Numbered from the stretch's first letter, positions 5,995 through 14,518 are shown. The stretch is 15,210 nt of DNA from Candidatus Shapirobacteria bacterium (GCA_009885205.1 VFLE01000003.1:1-15210); one strand, 5' to 3'. The notes: a model not told the origin generated them from the letters alone. Numbers and translations: made by a program.

Positions 5995-7224
5995 ATGCCA
6001 ACAAGTAATCTTACAAACGCAAAAAACGCAAAGAATGATGAATTTTATACCCAGTATATCGATATTCAAAAAGAACTTGAAGCGTATTTAGAATACAATT
6101 CAGATGTATTTCGTAGCAAAGTTATATATTGTAATTGTGATGATCCTTTTGAAAGTAACTTTTTTCGTTATTTTGTACTTAATTTCAATAAGCTTGGGTT
6201 AAAACAGCTTATTACTACCAGCTATAAACCATCACCCGTGGCAAATACTCAGTTAATATTGTTTGGTGATGACAAAACCATACCAAAACTAAAAGGTCGA
6301 CCAAAGATAACTGCTAACAAATTTATTATCAACGAAGTTCATGATGTGAATGACGATGGTGAATTTAACTTAAAAGATATTGCAGAAAAATTAAAGGCAA
6401 ACAAACACAATGAATGGTCACCGTTAGAAGGTGACGGTGACTTCCGCAGTGAAGAATGTGTGAATTTACTAAAACAATCAGATATAGTCGTTACAAATCC
6501 ACCGTTTAGTCTATTTCGTGAATACGTGAAACAGCTTTTTGATTACAATAAAAAGTTCGTTATCATTGGTAATAAAAATACAGTTACTAACAAAGAAATT
6601 TTTCCACTTATTAAGGAAAACAAAATGTGGGTCGGTACAACTAGTTATAACAAAGATATATTATTTATTGCACCTTCAAATGCTGATCTCAGTAAAAAAC
6701 CAAAAACAGCAATTCGAAAAGTTGACGGTATAACGTATTTACGATCGCCATCTGTTTGGTTTACTAGCTTAGATCACGGCCGACGCCATCAGCCATTACC
6801 TCTTATGACGATGGAAGAAAATTTGAAGTACAGTAAACATAAAGAAATTAAAGGTAAAAAAGCATATGATAAATATGACAATTACGATGCAATTGACGTG
6901 CCATATACAGACGCTATCCCCAGTGATTACATTGGTGTAATGGGCGTCCCAATTAGTTTTTTAGATAAGTATAGTCCTGATCAATTTATCATTTTAGGAT
7001 CTACTCAAAGAGGATGTCATGATGAAGTACCTGACACAAAAAAATATGATAACTATTGGGAAGTGAAACAAGATGGTAAGAAAACTGGATCGTCGGGCGG
7101 AAAAACAAATGAAAATGGAAATTTGGTTGGAAATGACGGAAAGAAAAATTATTTTGTAAATAATGAAGGGAGAACAATTCAATCTGCTTATTCTAGAATT
7201 TTTATTAAACATAAGAAAAAATAA
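5995..7224 (+). CDS. EcoRI-family adenine-specific DNA methyltransferase
   Basis: This N6-adenine DNA methyltransferase uses S-adenosylmethionine. It belongs to the EcoRI methylase family. The features are KNDEFYTQYIDIQKELEAYLEY, then KVIYCNCDDPFESNFFRYFVLNF (the family's SAM-binding motif I region), and DIVVTNPPFSLFREY, with catalytic NPPF at residues 168-171. Further conserved-looking blocks follow: FVIIGNKNTVTNKEIFPLIKENKMWVG and TYLRSPSVWFTSL. The C-terminal ~60 residues are Gly/Asn/Lys-rich. At 409 residues it is longer than M.EcoRI. The next gene begins 1 bp after its stop, so the two form one unit, but that partner is a DUF262-HNH protein, not an EcoRI-like endonuclease. The recognition sequence may be GAATTC or a relative; that is unproven. 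Confidence 0.9.
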   Translation: MPTSNLTNAKNAKNDEFYTQYIDIQKELEAYLEYNSDVFRSKVIYCNCDDPFESNFFRYFVLNFNKLGLKQLITTSYKPSPVANTQLILFGDDKTIPKLKGRPKITANKFIINEVHDVNDDGEFNLKDIAEKLKANKHNEWSPLEGDGDFRSEECVNLLKQSDIVVTNPPFSLFREYVKQLFDYNKKFVIIGNKNTVTNKEIFPLIKENKMWVGTTSYNKDILFIAPSNADLSKKPKTAIRKVDGITYLRSPSVWFTSLDHGRRHQPLPLMTMEENLKYSKHKEIKGKKAYDKYDNYDAIDVPYTDAIPSDYIGVMGVPISFLDKYSPDQFIILGSTQRGCHDEVPDTKKYDNYWEVKQDGKKTGSSGGKTNENGNLVGNDGKKNYFVNNEGRTIQSAYSRIFIKHKKK

Positions 7225-7225
7225 T

Positions 7226-8395
7226 ATGGAAACAAAACTCAAAACTAACATCACTGTAAAAGACATATGTGATGGATTCATTTATAACGAGCTTGAGGGC
7301 AAAGGACTGTTTGGGTTGTCCGGTAAACTCACTATTCAACCTGAGTATCAACGAAATTATATTTATGCCTCCGATGGCGGAAAAAGAGAGATGGCTGTTA
7401 TTGAATCAATACTCAAAGATTACCCAATTGGCTTGATTTATTTTAATAAAGTTTCTGAAAACAATCTAGAAGTTTTGGATGGACAGCAACGGATCACCAG
7501 TATTGGGCGTTTTGTAACTGACAAATTTGCTATCAAAGATGAAAACGGCATGGAACAATATTTTGGTGGTATGGCTAAAGATAAGAAAATAAAGATTTTG
7601 GAAACAAAATTGCTTATTTATGAATGTGAGGGTACGGAAAGTGAAATAAAAGAGTGGTTTAAAACTATAAATATTGCAGGTGTACCATTGAGTGATCAAG
7701 AGCTTTTGAATGCGGTCTATTCTGGACCGTTTGTAACACTCGGCAAAGAGGAGTTTAGTAACAGTCAAAACTCCAATATTCAAAAATGGAGTGCATATAT
7801 CTCGGGTAGTGCCAACAGACAGGCATTTTTAGAACGAGCACTTGACTGGGTAAGTAAAGATAATATTGGTGATTATATGAGCCGTCACCGTTATGACAAG
7901 GATATTAATGAGTTAAAAACTTATTTTAATAGCGTAATCGATTGGATATCAGGAGTATTCACTGATGTTGAGAGCGAAATGTGTGGATTAAAATGGGGAC
8001 AACTATACGAGCAATATCACAAAAAATCTTATGATCCATCTAAAATATCAATCGAAGTACGAAAACTTTACTCTGACCCTTATGTGAAAAGTAGAAAAGG
8101 GATTTTCGAATATATCCTAGGAGGTGGCAATGATACCAAATTACTTGAGATAAGAATGTTTGACGATGCAACTAAAAAATCAGTTTACACAATACAAACC
8201 GCAAAATCCGAAACCAAAAAAATTTCAAACTGTTCTCATTGTGCAATGGGGCATGATGCAAATAAAAGTAAAATTTGGAAATTGGACGAAATGGACGCTG
8301 ACCATGTAACTGCATGGAGTAAAGGTGGCACAACTTCAATTAAAAACTGTGAAATGTTGTGTAAAACGCACAATCGAGCAAAGGGAAATCGGTAG
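7226..8395 (+). CDS. DUF262 (ParB/GmrS-like) and HNH endonuclease protein
   Basis: This is a probable DNA-cutting partner of the methyltransferase. The N-terminal part is a DUF262 domain with IQPEYQRNYIY and the nucleotide-hydrolysis motif DGQQR (residues 85-89). It is followed by a helical middle section. The C-terminal part is a Zn-bound HNH nuclease: CSHC at 336-339, DADHVTAW with Asp359-His360, KGGTT, NC..LC and THN. DUF262 nucleases such as GmrSD, BrxU and SspE restrict phage DNA using NTP hydrolysis. The start is placed at ATG 7226, 1 bp after the methyltransferase stop, giving 389 residues. The frame is open upstream to ATG 7163, but that would overlap the methyltransferase by 62 bp with no conserved sequence. 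The pairing suggests cutting of DNA lacking the partner's methylation; this is inference. Confidence 0.87.
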   Translation: METKLKTNITVKDICDGFIYNELEGKGLFGLSGKLTIQPEYQRNYIYASDGGKREMAVIESILKDYPIGLIYFNKVSENNLEVLDGQQRITSIGRFVTDKFAIKDENGMEQYFGGMAKDKKIKILETKLLIYECEGTESEIKEWFKTINIAGVPLSDQELLNAVYSGPFVTLGKEEFSNSQNSNIQKWSAYISGSANRQAFLERALDWVSKDNIGDYMSRHRYDKDINELKTYFNSVIDWISGVFTDVESEMCGLKWGQLYEQYHKKSYDPSKISIEVRKLYSDPYVKSRKGIFEYILGGGNDTKLLEIRMFDDATKKSVYTIQTAKSETKKISNCSHCAMGHDANKSKIWKLDEMDADHVTAWSKGGTTSIKNCEMLCKTHNRAKGNR

Positions 8396-8437
8396 AAATG
8401 ATTAAACAAAAATGATTAATATATTTTCAATTCTCCA

Positions 8438-9118
8438 ATGAATTATATTTTTGATTTTGGTGGAACTTTAGTTGGGACACGAAAGACACATGAAGAAATA
8501 TTTGAAGATTATCGAATCAAAATTGCCAATACGATAAATGTTCCAATCGAAAAAGTTAAGATAGCTCAAGAATTAATGGATAAGCAGAATCCCGATATAT
8601 TTTCTTTTGAGTCTAGAATTAAGATGACAAATCTAGAATTAGAAAAGCAAGCTCATTTTGAATGGTTTGCTGGAATTATTGAGAGACTTGGGGTAAATGT
8701 TAAATTGCACTCTAAATTAATAGAGGATTTATGTGAGATGAGCATGACTAGAATTGAAAGATATCTTTATGAAGACACACTTTCATGTTTGGCACAACTT
8801 AAAAAAAATAATCATCGACTTTATATTCTTAGTAACGGTCTTCCATCAAGAAGATTAGAAATTCAAAATATTGGATTAAGTGATTATTTTGACAAAATAT
8901 ATGTTTCATCAGAAATAAGTTTGGAAAAACCAGCAAAGGAAATTTACTGGTATGTGTTAAATGACTTGGGATTAGATCCTAAAGATACCACATTTATTGA
9001 TGATCAAATCGACTGTGTTGAAGGGGCTAATATGGTAGGGATGAATGTATTTAGAATTGTCAGAAATGATCATGAAATTGCCACAAAGTGGGACACAAAA
9101 ACACTCTTGTCAATATAA
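8438..9118 (+). CDS. HAD-superfamily hydrolase-like protein
   Basis: This is a HAD-IA-type fold of 226 residues with all four loop regions. Motif I is FDFGGTL with nucleophile Asp6; motif II is ILSNG (Ser132); motif III Lys164 lies in LEKPAKE; motif IV is FIDDQIDCVEGA (Asp188-Asp189). A helical cap lies at about residues 15-95. The second acid of the usual DxD is Gly8, so the general acid/base of classical phosphatases is missing; several HAD-IA proteins share this. It follows the DUF262-HNH gene by 42 bp on the same strand. It also converges on, and overlaps by 49 bp, the last gene of the opposite glycosyl/phosphoryl unit, with which it fits better chemically. The substrate is unknown. A TATATT at 8420-8425 could be its own -10. 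Confidence 0.87.
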   Translation: MNYIFDFGGTLVGTRKTHEEIFEDYRIKIANTINVPIEKVKIAQELMDKQNPDIFSFESRIKMTNLELEKQAHFEWFAGIIERLGVNVKLHSKLIEDLCEMSMTRIERYLYEDTLSCLAQLKKNNHRLYILSNGLPSRRLEIQNIGLSDYFDKIYVSSEISLEKPAKEIYWYVLNDLGLDPKDTTFIDDQIDCVEGANMVGMNVFRIVRNDHEIATKWDTKTLLSI

Positions 9119-10014
9119 TATTCAAACCTTTGATACATCCACGACTGGCTAACATTTTTTATATCGTAGGTATTGGACACTAAAGAATCACAAAATAAAT
9201 CACAGGCAATACTTAGGCATGAAAATGCTGCCCAAAAGAAAAACAAACCATCAATATTTATTTTATGTGGGGCAAACTTGTTATATCCCTCAACAAATTG
9301 TTTAAACATATCTACATCAGGCAGATAATCTCCGTTTTTTGTCGACCAACACACTGCACCATAAGCAACATCCATAATTAATGGACCATAGCACGATAAA
9401 TCAAAATCAATAATAGTGGGGATTTTGTCTTTATTAAAAAGGACATTCGCCGTATTATAGTCATTGTGAATAATTCCACAGTCAATTTTTTGTTTTTCGG
9501 CTATATCAAAAACTTTTTTAACATTTTTGATAAAATAATCGCCATTGACATATTTTTCAGCAATAATATCTTGATTAGCTAATACCCTTTTGTATTCAGT
9601 AAATATAGTACGATTATTTTGAATATTTAATTTAATTTGTTTTGATACTTGATGAAATTCATATAAGGTCACTCCTGCCTCATAAACAAGTTTTGTGTTA
9701 TTTACGGTCGGAATATGTTCAATGAAATCAAAACAGGTTATGGGATTACTATTAAAAAGTAAACAGTTTTTTTTATTAGCAGGGAAAAATATATTTACTG
9801 TCCTTGCGTTATTTTTTCTAAGTTCACTCATTAACTCAAATTCCCATAACAACTCTTCCAACTTTTTATTTCGACTAATTCTGGCAACTTTTTTTTCACC
9901 AGAGGTTGTTATAAAAGAATAACTATCATTATCAACACCTTTTTGAATAAATGAAGGTATGTTTTTTGGATCTGCAAAATAGTTTTCTACTAGAAAATTA
10001 TGTAGTTTTTTCAT
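9070..10014 (-). CDS. APH/choline-kinase-like small-molecule phosphotransferase
   Basis: The protein has the protein-kinase-like fold of the aminoglycoside phosphotransferase family, which moves a phosphate from ATP/GTP to a small hydroxyl or amino substrate. Visible: an N-lobe strand pair around DNDSYSFIT.SGEKKVARISRN (Lys/Arg in VARIS), the Brenner motif HNDYNTANVLF (His183, Asp185, Asn190) and the metal-binding IIDFDLS (Asp203). A helical, aromatic C-terminal region resembles homoserine kinase II and choline kinases. The start at 10014 (MKKLHNFLVENYF) gives 314 residues and a 17-bp overlap with the glycosyltransferase before it. An earlier in-frame ATG at 10053 would only add residues encoded within that gene's end. 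It is the last gene of the minus-strand unit. Antibiotic resistance is unlikely; a pathway sugar, lipid or amino alcohol is a better guess. Confidence 0.84.
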   Translation of the reverse strand: MKKLHNFLVENYFADPKNIPSFIQKGVDNDSYSFITTSGEKKVARISRNKKLEELLWEFELMSELRKNNARTVNIFFPANKKNCLLFNSNPITCFDFIEHIPTVNNTKLVYEAGVTLYEFHQVSKQIKLNIQNNRTIFTEYKRVLANQDIIAEKYVNGDYFIKNVKKVFDIAEKQKIDCGIIHNDYNTANVLFNKDKIPTIIDFDLSCYGPLIMDVAYGAVCWSTKNGDYLPDVDMFKQFVEGYNKFAPHKINIDGLFFFWAAFSCLSIACDLFCDSLVSNTYDIKNVSQSWMYQRFEYYIDKSVFVSHFVAIS

Positions 10015-11149
10015 CAATAATTGAGGCGCAAATGGAACTAAAAATATCGGCATGATGTTTCCAAGTAAATTTTTCTGTAATTGTCTGCTTTGCCATTTTT
10101 TTTATTTTAGATAGTTCTGAGTAATTGTTGATTATATAAATAATTTTATTTTTTAACTCAAGAACGCTTCTCGGTTCAACTAAAAATCCATTTACATTAT
10201 TGGTAATAGCTTCTTCATTACCGTTTTTTTTAGTGGTCAAAACTAAACCATTGTAGTACATACTTTCTAAAACTACATTCATAAGACCGTCTCCTTCATG
10301 AGAAGGGAACACACATAAGTCGGCACTATGAATATAATCAAGTAGGTTTGATTTGAACCCCTCTAACACTACACTTTGTTCAAGATGATTATCTGATATA
10401 TAAGCTTGTATCTCAGTCAACATTGGACCAATTCCAAAAATGTGAACTTTATATTTGGCAATGCCATTGCCAATAAGCTTGACAGCTTCTAAAAGAGTTT
10501 TTATTCCTTTTCTTTCGATAAGTCTCCCAGCAAAAATTATATGAAATAAATCATCTTCAAAATCAGGTACCAGTGATGGTTTTGCATTTAAATCTAAACC
10601 TTGTGGCAAGATTCCTCTTGAATCAATTTTTTCAGTTAATCTATTATTCCATTGGTCAACAGTATTTTGAGAAATTGATATTAGGCCATCGTATTGTGCC
10701 ATCATCGCTTCACGATATTCCGACTCAGTTGTAGGATATCCCAAAAGATATAGTAGCGAAGGAATTCCTTTTGGTTTTACTATGCAGTCTGGTAAGTAGT
10801 AAGACAATATTAAGTCGGGCTTATTTTTGTCTAAATATTTATATACTAGATTATTAAAAAACAAGCTTTCCGCATCCCAGCGATATCGATTTGTCCCTGG
10901 TTCAATTTTATATAAGTGGATAAATTTCTTGGGAATTGGTATCTCGTAAATATTTATCTTGTTGTTCTCGCGGACGATAGACTTAAATCGTTCGTAATCT
11001 GGAGATAGCGGTAAAACAGACTTTGTCGTATATAAATCAAAAGAAATATCTTTAATAATTTTAGTCAAATGGATCATTGATTCTAAAGGAACTCTTTCTC
11101 CTCCTCCACTAAAATAGGACAGGCGTGGTTGAACTATAGATATTTTCAT
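9998..11149 (-). CDS. GT4-family (GT-B fold) glycosyltransferase
   Basis: This retaining glycosyltransferase probably uses a nucleotide sugar at the cytoplasmic face of the membrane. The 383 residues split into an N-terminal acceptor half (MKISIVQPRLSYFSGGGERV) and a C-terminal Glycos_transf_1 half. The latter shows IIFAGRLIERKGIKTLLEAV, KVHIFGIGPMLTEIQ, VVLEGFKSNLLDYIHSADL, CVFPSHEGDGLMNVVLESM (the acid pair of the EX7E-type motif, with a two-residue longer spacing) and GNEEAITNNVNGFLVEP. No membrane helix is evident. Its ATG overlaps the NUDIX stop by 4 bp (ATGA), so translation is coupled. The linkage and sugar cannot be predicted. It resembles enzymes of capsule or lipid-linked glycan assembly. 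Confidence 0.9.
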   Translation of the reverse strand: MKISIVQPRLSYFSGGGERVPLESMIHLTKIIKDISFDLYTTKSVLPLSPDYERFKSIVRENNKINIYEIPIPKKFIHLYKIEPGTNRYRWDAESLFFNNLVYKYLDKNKPDLILSYYLPDCIVKPKGIPSLLYLLGYPTTESEYREAMMAQYDGLISISQNTVDQWNNRLTEKIDSRGILPQGLDLNAKPSLVPDFEDDLFHIIFAGRLIERKGIKTLLEAVKLIGNGIAKYKVHIFGIGPMLTEIQAYISDNHLEQSVVLEGFKSNLLDYIHSADLCVFPSHEGDGLMNVVLESMYYNGLVLTTKKNGNEEAITNNVNGFLVEPRSVLELKNKIIYIINNYSELSKIKKMAKQTITEKFTWKHHADIFSSICASIIDEKTT

Positions 11150-12135
11150 AACAAAGAATTAATTTGATCAATAATTAGTTCTCCATTTGGATTTTGAAGA
11201 ATCATAACTTTACTCTTTAATTCTGAAAGAGGAACAAATTGTCTCTCAATTACTTCAAAACGATCTTTTTGTGGTATAAACTCTTTTTGAATATTAAGAT
11301 CTGCGAGGTATCTTAATTGTTGGAATTTTGATACAACTTTATTATTGTAAGTTAGTTTAACGACAATTGACCCCAAAAGTTTCATGTTTTTACAACTTAT
11401 TTGTGCCTCTTCATCAAGCTCACGATTAATGCATTCTTCGGGCGTCTCGCCCAACTCACAGCCTCCTCCTGGCAAACTAAAAAAACTTTCGTCATGGTCA
11501 CGAACAATACAAAACTTGTTTGTATTATCTTTGCAAAATGTAAATACTTGAGTCACAGGAACATTTGGTAGCTTTTTATTCGGGAAATAATTAAAACTAG
11601 TCTGATGTTTTTTTTCATCAATAAACCGATAAACTTCTTGCAAAATTTCATACATTTGGTTGTTATCATTTCGTTTTTTCATTAAAGATAATGCTTGGCT
11701 ACGCCGAAATATGCCTCGAGTTTTTGTCTCTAGTGGTGTCCAATTTTGATCAACCTTTGATACAAAGGAAACAGTAATCGGAAGTATGTTTACATTTGGA
11801 TATTTGGATGGAACATTGCTTTTTAAATTTGTATTTAAAATGTAACCTATCGTTTTGATACTAGATCGAATAATTGCCACACCAGCTTCTTCGTTTGACT
11901 CTCTAATCAATGTATCTTTATAATTTTCGCCAATTTCCATGTGACCTCCTAGTGGATTCCATTGATTGTTTTTATCAAAACAAAGTACCAAATCACTACC
12001 AATAAATGTAAAGGTAAAAGGAGTCGTTATTGGATATTTAGACGGTAATTTTTTACTAGGAAAAAATTGAAATACAGAATTTCTTATTTTATCTTCTATC
12101 TTGTAAAGTGAAAAATTGTTTATAGTTTTTGGCAT
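11146..12135 (-). CDS. Tandem NUDIX hydrolase-like protein
   Basis: Two NUDIX domains lie in one 329-residue chain. NUDIX enzymes cleave nucleoside diphosphates linked to another group, such as sugar nucleotides. Box 1 (residues 64-86) fits GX5EX7REUXEEXGU completely: G64, E70, R78-E79, E82-E83, G85. Box 2 (224-246) keeps G224, E230, R238-E239 and E242-E243 but has Gln245 in place of the last Gly. Each half opens with a similar phrase (FFPSKKLP near residue 24, YFPNKKLP near residue 183), so the protein arose by internal duplication. It overlaps the upstream GT2 gene by 16 bp and the downstream GT4 gene by 4 bp. One copy may hydrolyse and the other bind or regulate. The substrate is not known; a nucleotide sugar suits the neighbours. 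Confidence 0.9.
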   Translation of the reverse strand: MPKTINNFSLYKIEDKIRNSVFQFFPSKKLPSKYPITTPFTFTFIGSDLVLCFDKNNQWNPLGGHMEIGENYKDTLIRESNEEAGVAIIRSSIKTIGYILNTNLKSNVPSKYPNVNILPITVSFVSKVDQNWTPLETKTRGIFRRSQALSLMKKRNDNNQMYEILQEVYRFIDEKKHQTSFNYFPNKKLPNVPVTQVFTFCKDNTNKFCIVRDHDESFFSLPGGGCELGETPEECINRELDEEAQISCKNMKLLGSIVVKLTYNNKVVSKFQQLRYLADLNIQKEFIPQKDRFEVIERQFVPLSELKSKVMILQNPNGELIIDQINSLL

Positions 12136-13673
12136 ATTAATTTGTTATAAATATCAGTATTAAGTTTATGTTCCTTTAACTGTTTCTCTAAAGATCCAGA
12201 ACGAGAAGGGTGATTGATGTGGTATACACTTGTGGTTAATACTGGAATAATAAAGTTACCACCTGCAATTGCTCGAGCTCCAAAATAAGCATCCTCAAGT
12301 CCCCATCCTGAAAAATGATTACTAAATCCACCCGCTAAATTAACAATTTCTTTTCTCATACTCATATTGTGACCAACAACCATAGAAGGTAAATCAAAGC
12401 ATCCATTTATCATCCGACCATACCCAAAATGTTTAAATAAATTTGTTTCACTTAATAATTCTTCCGTACCTTCCTCAACTGTTTTGTTTGGCCATCTAAT
12501 ATCTTTTTCAATTGATCTTGAAATTCGCTTGTCGTTTAAATTAGTAGAAACTGCCAATCCTTTTTTAATTAAATTCAAATTATTCAATTTGTTGTCAGGT
12601 TCAATATTTTCTTTAAAGGATATGAAAATAGAATTGGGTATCATTTGCAATCTAATTGAATGTTCATATAAATAATTTTTTGCCAAAAGGATATCTGAAT
12701 CGATAAATAAAATATGATCATAAATACTTAATTGATATCCCATATTTCTTGCTACAGACAGACCTTGATTTTGTTCTAGTCTTATTACCCTCGGTTTAAA
12801 AGATAATTTATTTAAATGAGGTTTCAAAATATTAATCACTTGATTAGTCGAACAATCATCAATAATTACCACATCTAAATCTTTTATCTGTTTTTTATTA
12901 AGATCCTGCGACTCGATTGAATAAAGTATGTTAATAATTGTTTCGTCAGAATTATATGAAGGTATAACAACCGATAGTGGCTTAAAATAATAACCATTAT
13001 TTGGTGTGATTTTATCCGAATCAAGTCTAGAATTTATGATATTTTTAAAATATTTATCATAAATACTATAGTCATTTGATTTGGCTGACATTTTGTGTGA
13101 AATAGTAGTTATTCCCGAAAGTAGGTCAATCGCAAACCTATCAGTATACTTTTGTATTTTAGGGTTAGGTGAATTCAATTTGTTAAATACAACATCCGAT
13201 GGAATATTTTTCTGAGAAATCAAGTTGTCTAAGTTCTCACTGTCTAAAAATTTCTCACTATTTACCTTTAGGATGCTAGAAACTTTTGATTTAAAACTAC
13301 CATTGATCATTAGCAAGTCACCAAGAATCGTGTTTAATCTGAAACTAACTATTAACTCCTTGTTTTCGTAAAAATCCAGTTGAATTATTTCACTGATAGT
13401 AGCTTTATTTAACCCAAATTGTTTTAAGATTTTAAAAAGGAATTTTATATTTTTATTCTCAATCCAAATATTTGAAGTCGACTGTAGTGATGTTTTTTCA
13501 CGGCCACGCAAATAGCATTTATTATTTATAAATCCTATTTCAATTGACTGGTTTTTAGTTTTAAAATAAACAGCTAAATTATAGTTTATCTCTGGAAGTG
13601 AAAAAGATAAAAGTAACTTTGAGATAATCGATTTTCGTGTTTCTTTTTTGGTTAGATAATATAATTTAGCCAT
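12120..13673 (-). CDS. GT2 glycosyltransferase with extra N-terminal domain
   Basis: The C-terminal ~290 of 517 residues form a GT-A glycosyltransferase: LSVVIPSYNSDETI near residue 232, VVIIDDCSTN, EQNQGLSVARNMG, metal-binding DSD (325-327), and a galactosyltransferase-type end with GGFSNHFSGWGLED (GWGLED at 456-461) and YHINHPSRSG. The order matches GT2 plus Glyco_transf_7C enzymes that add Gal/GalNAc-like sugars. Residues 1-~230 are not a glycosyltransferase. They contain IEIGFINNKCYLRGREK and IIQLDFYENKELIVSFRLNTILGD, whose strand pattern recalls a degenerate CYTH (triphosphate-tunnel) domain; I hold this only weakly. No membrane segment is seen. A TATAAT on the minus strand at 13688-13693 could be an internal promoter. 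Confidence 0.86.
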   Translation of the reverse strand: MAKLYYLTKKETRKSIISKLLLSFSLPEINYNLAVYFKTKNQSIEIGFINNKCYLRGREKTSLQSTSNIWIENKNIKFLFKILKQFGLNKATISEIIQLDFYENKELIVSFRLNTILGDLLMINGSFKSKVSSILKVNSEKFLDSENLDNLISQKNIPSDVVFNKLNSPNPKIQKYTDRFAIDLLSGITTISHKMSAKSNDYSIYDKYFKNIINSRLDSDKITPNNGYYFKPLSVVIPSYNSDETIINILYSIESQDLNKKQIKDLDVVIIDDCSTNQVINILKPHLNKLSFKPRVIRLEQNQGLSVARNMGYQLSIYDHILFIDSDILLAKNYLYEHSIRLQMIPNSIFISFKENIEPDNKLNNLNLIKKGLAVSTNLNDKRISRSIEKDIRWPNKTVEEGTEELLSETNLFKHFGYGRMINGCFDLPSMVVGHNMSMRKEIVNLAGGFSNHFSGWGLEDAYFGARAIAGGNFIIPVLTTSVYHINHPSRSGSLEKQLKEHKLNTDIYNKLICQKL

Positions 13674-13687
13674 GATTTTATAAAAGT

Positions 13688-13693
13688 ATTATA
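13688..13693 (-). promoter_or_regulatory. Possible internal -10 before the GT2 gene
   Basis: TATAAT on the minus strand overlaps the stop codon of the upstream histidine phosphatase and lies 14 nt before the GT2 start. It may add internal transcription, but in this AT-rich DNA such hexamers arise easily. Confidence 0.3.
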
Positions 13694-14516
13694 GTCTATT
13701 TAAATAATCTATTTCTCGAACCAATATTTCTTGTGTTTTTTGTTTGTTTAAAAAAGTTGCCGGAATTGTACTTGATTGCCCATACTCAGGCTGTTTGTTT
13801 TCAGTTCTTTTATTGTAATAATCCCAGGACAGTTGAACCAAACCTCCAACAGGTATATCTATTAAGCCTTTTTCAAAATCGTTAGCAATGACATCCAATT
13901 CTCTATAAATTGCAAACGGAGCCCCGTGTGTAATAATAATAGGTTTAAACTTAACCCTCTCAAATTGTTTTATATCATTCCCAAGTTTTAAAGCTGCTGT
14001 GTAAAGTCTAATTGCTTGTTCTTTGTAACATTCACCGGGAATTTCAAAAGTATCAAGTAGTTCAGGATATTTTAAGCGACCTTGGGCAACAGAGTCACCA
14101 AACTTGTAAGTCAAATCATGATTTTCGCCAAAAGTTTCAGCCCAAAATATCTTCCAGGCATTTTTTAATGGTTCAAAACGAGTTCCCGATTTATAGCACT
14201 CAGGAAATTTTAGTTGTCCCTGATCCAGCTCTCTGATATCTGGATTAACCACCATTCTTGTTTTAAATGATATATTTCCTTGAGAAATTCCTTGTCTTAA
14301 TATGTTGGTTGTTTCTGTCGCTCTAGTTTTTGGAGATGAGATTAAAAATATCCCACGATAACCTTCATTTACAGATTCTTCTCGCAACTTACAACCAAGA
14401 TTAAATGCAATTTGATCCTGCCCCTTTTCAAGCGGATTATCTGTGCCATGATTTACAAGATCATCTGTGTCTCGTAAATGTCTAATAACTGTTATGCCTT
14501 CAATTTTATGTAACAT
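13689..14516 (-). CDS. Histidine phosphatase superfamily protein (275 aa)
   Basis: This phosphoglycerate-mutase-like enzyme forms a phospho-histidine while removing or moving a phosphate. Catalytic parts: VIRHLRD, with Arg12-His13 (the usual RHG/RHGE here being RHLR), SSPKTRATETT with Arg65 as second phosphate-binding arginine, and IITHGAP with His197. A probable acid sits in the DIRELDQGQLKFPE segment. Its ~100-residue insertion after that segment (ETFGENHDLTYKFGDSVAQGRL and onwards) is large for the family. It starts 2 bp after the upstream phosphatase stop, so it is co-transcribed. It is distinct from that neighbour in length and motif I, so it is not a recent duplicate. The substrate is unknown. 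Confidence 0.88.
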   Translation of the reverse strand: MLHKIEGITVIRHLRDTDDLVNHGTDNPLEKGQDQIAFNLGCKLREESVNEGYRGIFLISSPKTRATETTNILRQGISQGNISFKTRMVVNPDIRELDQGQLKFPECYKSGTRFEPLKNAWKIFWAETFGENHDLTYKFGDSVAQGRLKYPELLDTFEIPGECYKEQAIRLYTAALKLGNDIKQFERVKFKPIIITHGAPFAIYRELDVIANDFEKGLIDIPVGGLVQLSWDYYNKRTENKQPEYGQSSTIPATFLNKQKTQEILVREIDYLNRL

Positions 14517-14518
14517 AA

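Noticed and set aside
7163..7225. Upstream extension of the DUF262-HNH gene
   Set aside because: It would overlap the methyltransferase by 62 bp and adds no conserved residues; ATG 7226 directly after the stop is simpler.
9070..10014. Aminoglycoside resistance gene
   Set aside because: Only generic APH-fold motifs are visible, and the gene is embedded in a glycan/phosphate unit; a resistance call would be unsupported.
10015..10053. 13-residue N-terminal extension of the APH-like kinase
   Set aside because: The extra residues derive from the other frame of the glycosyltransferase end; MKKLHNFLVENYF fits a natural kinase start.
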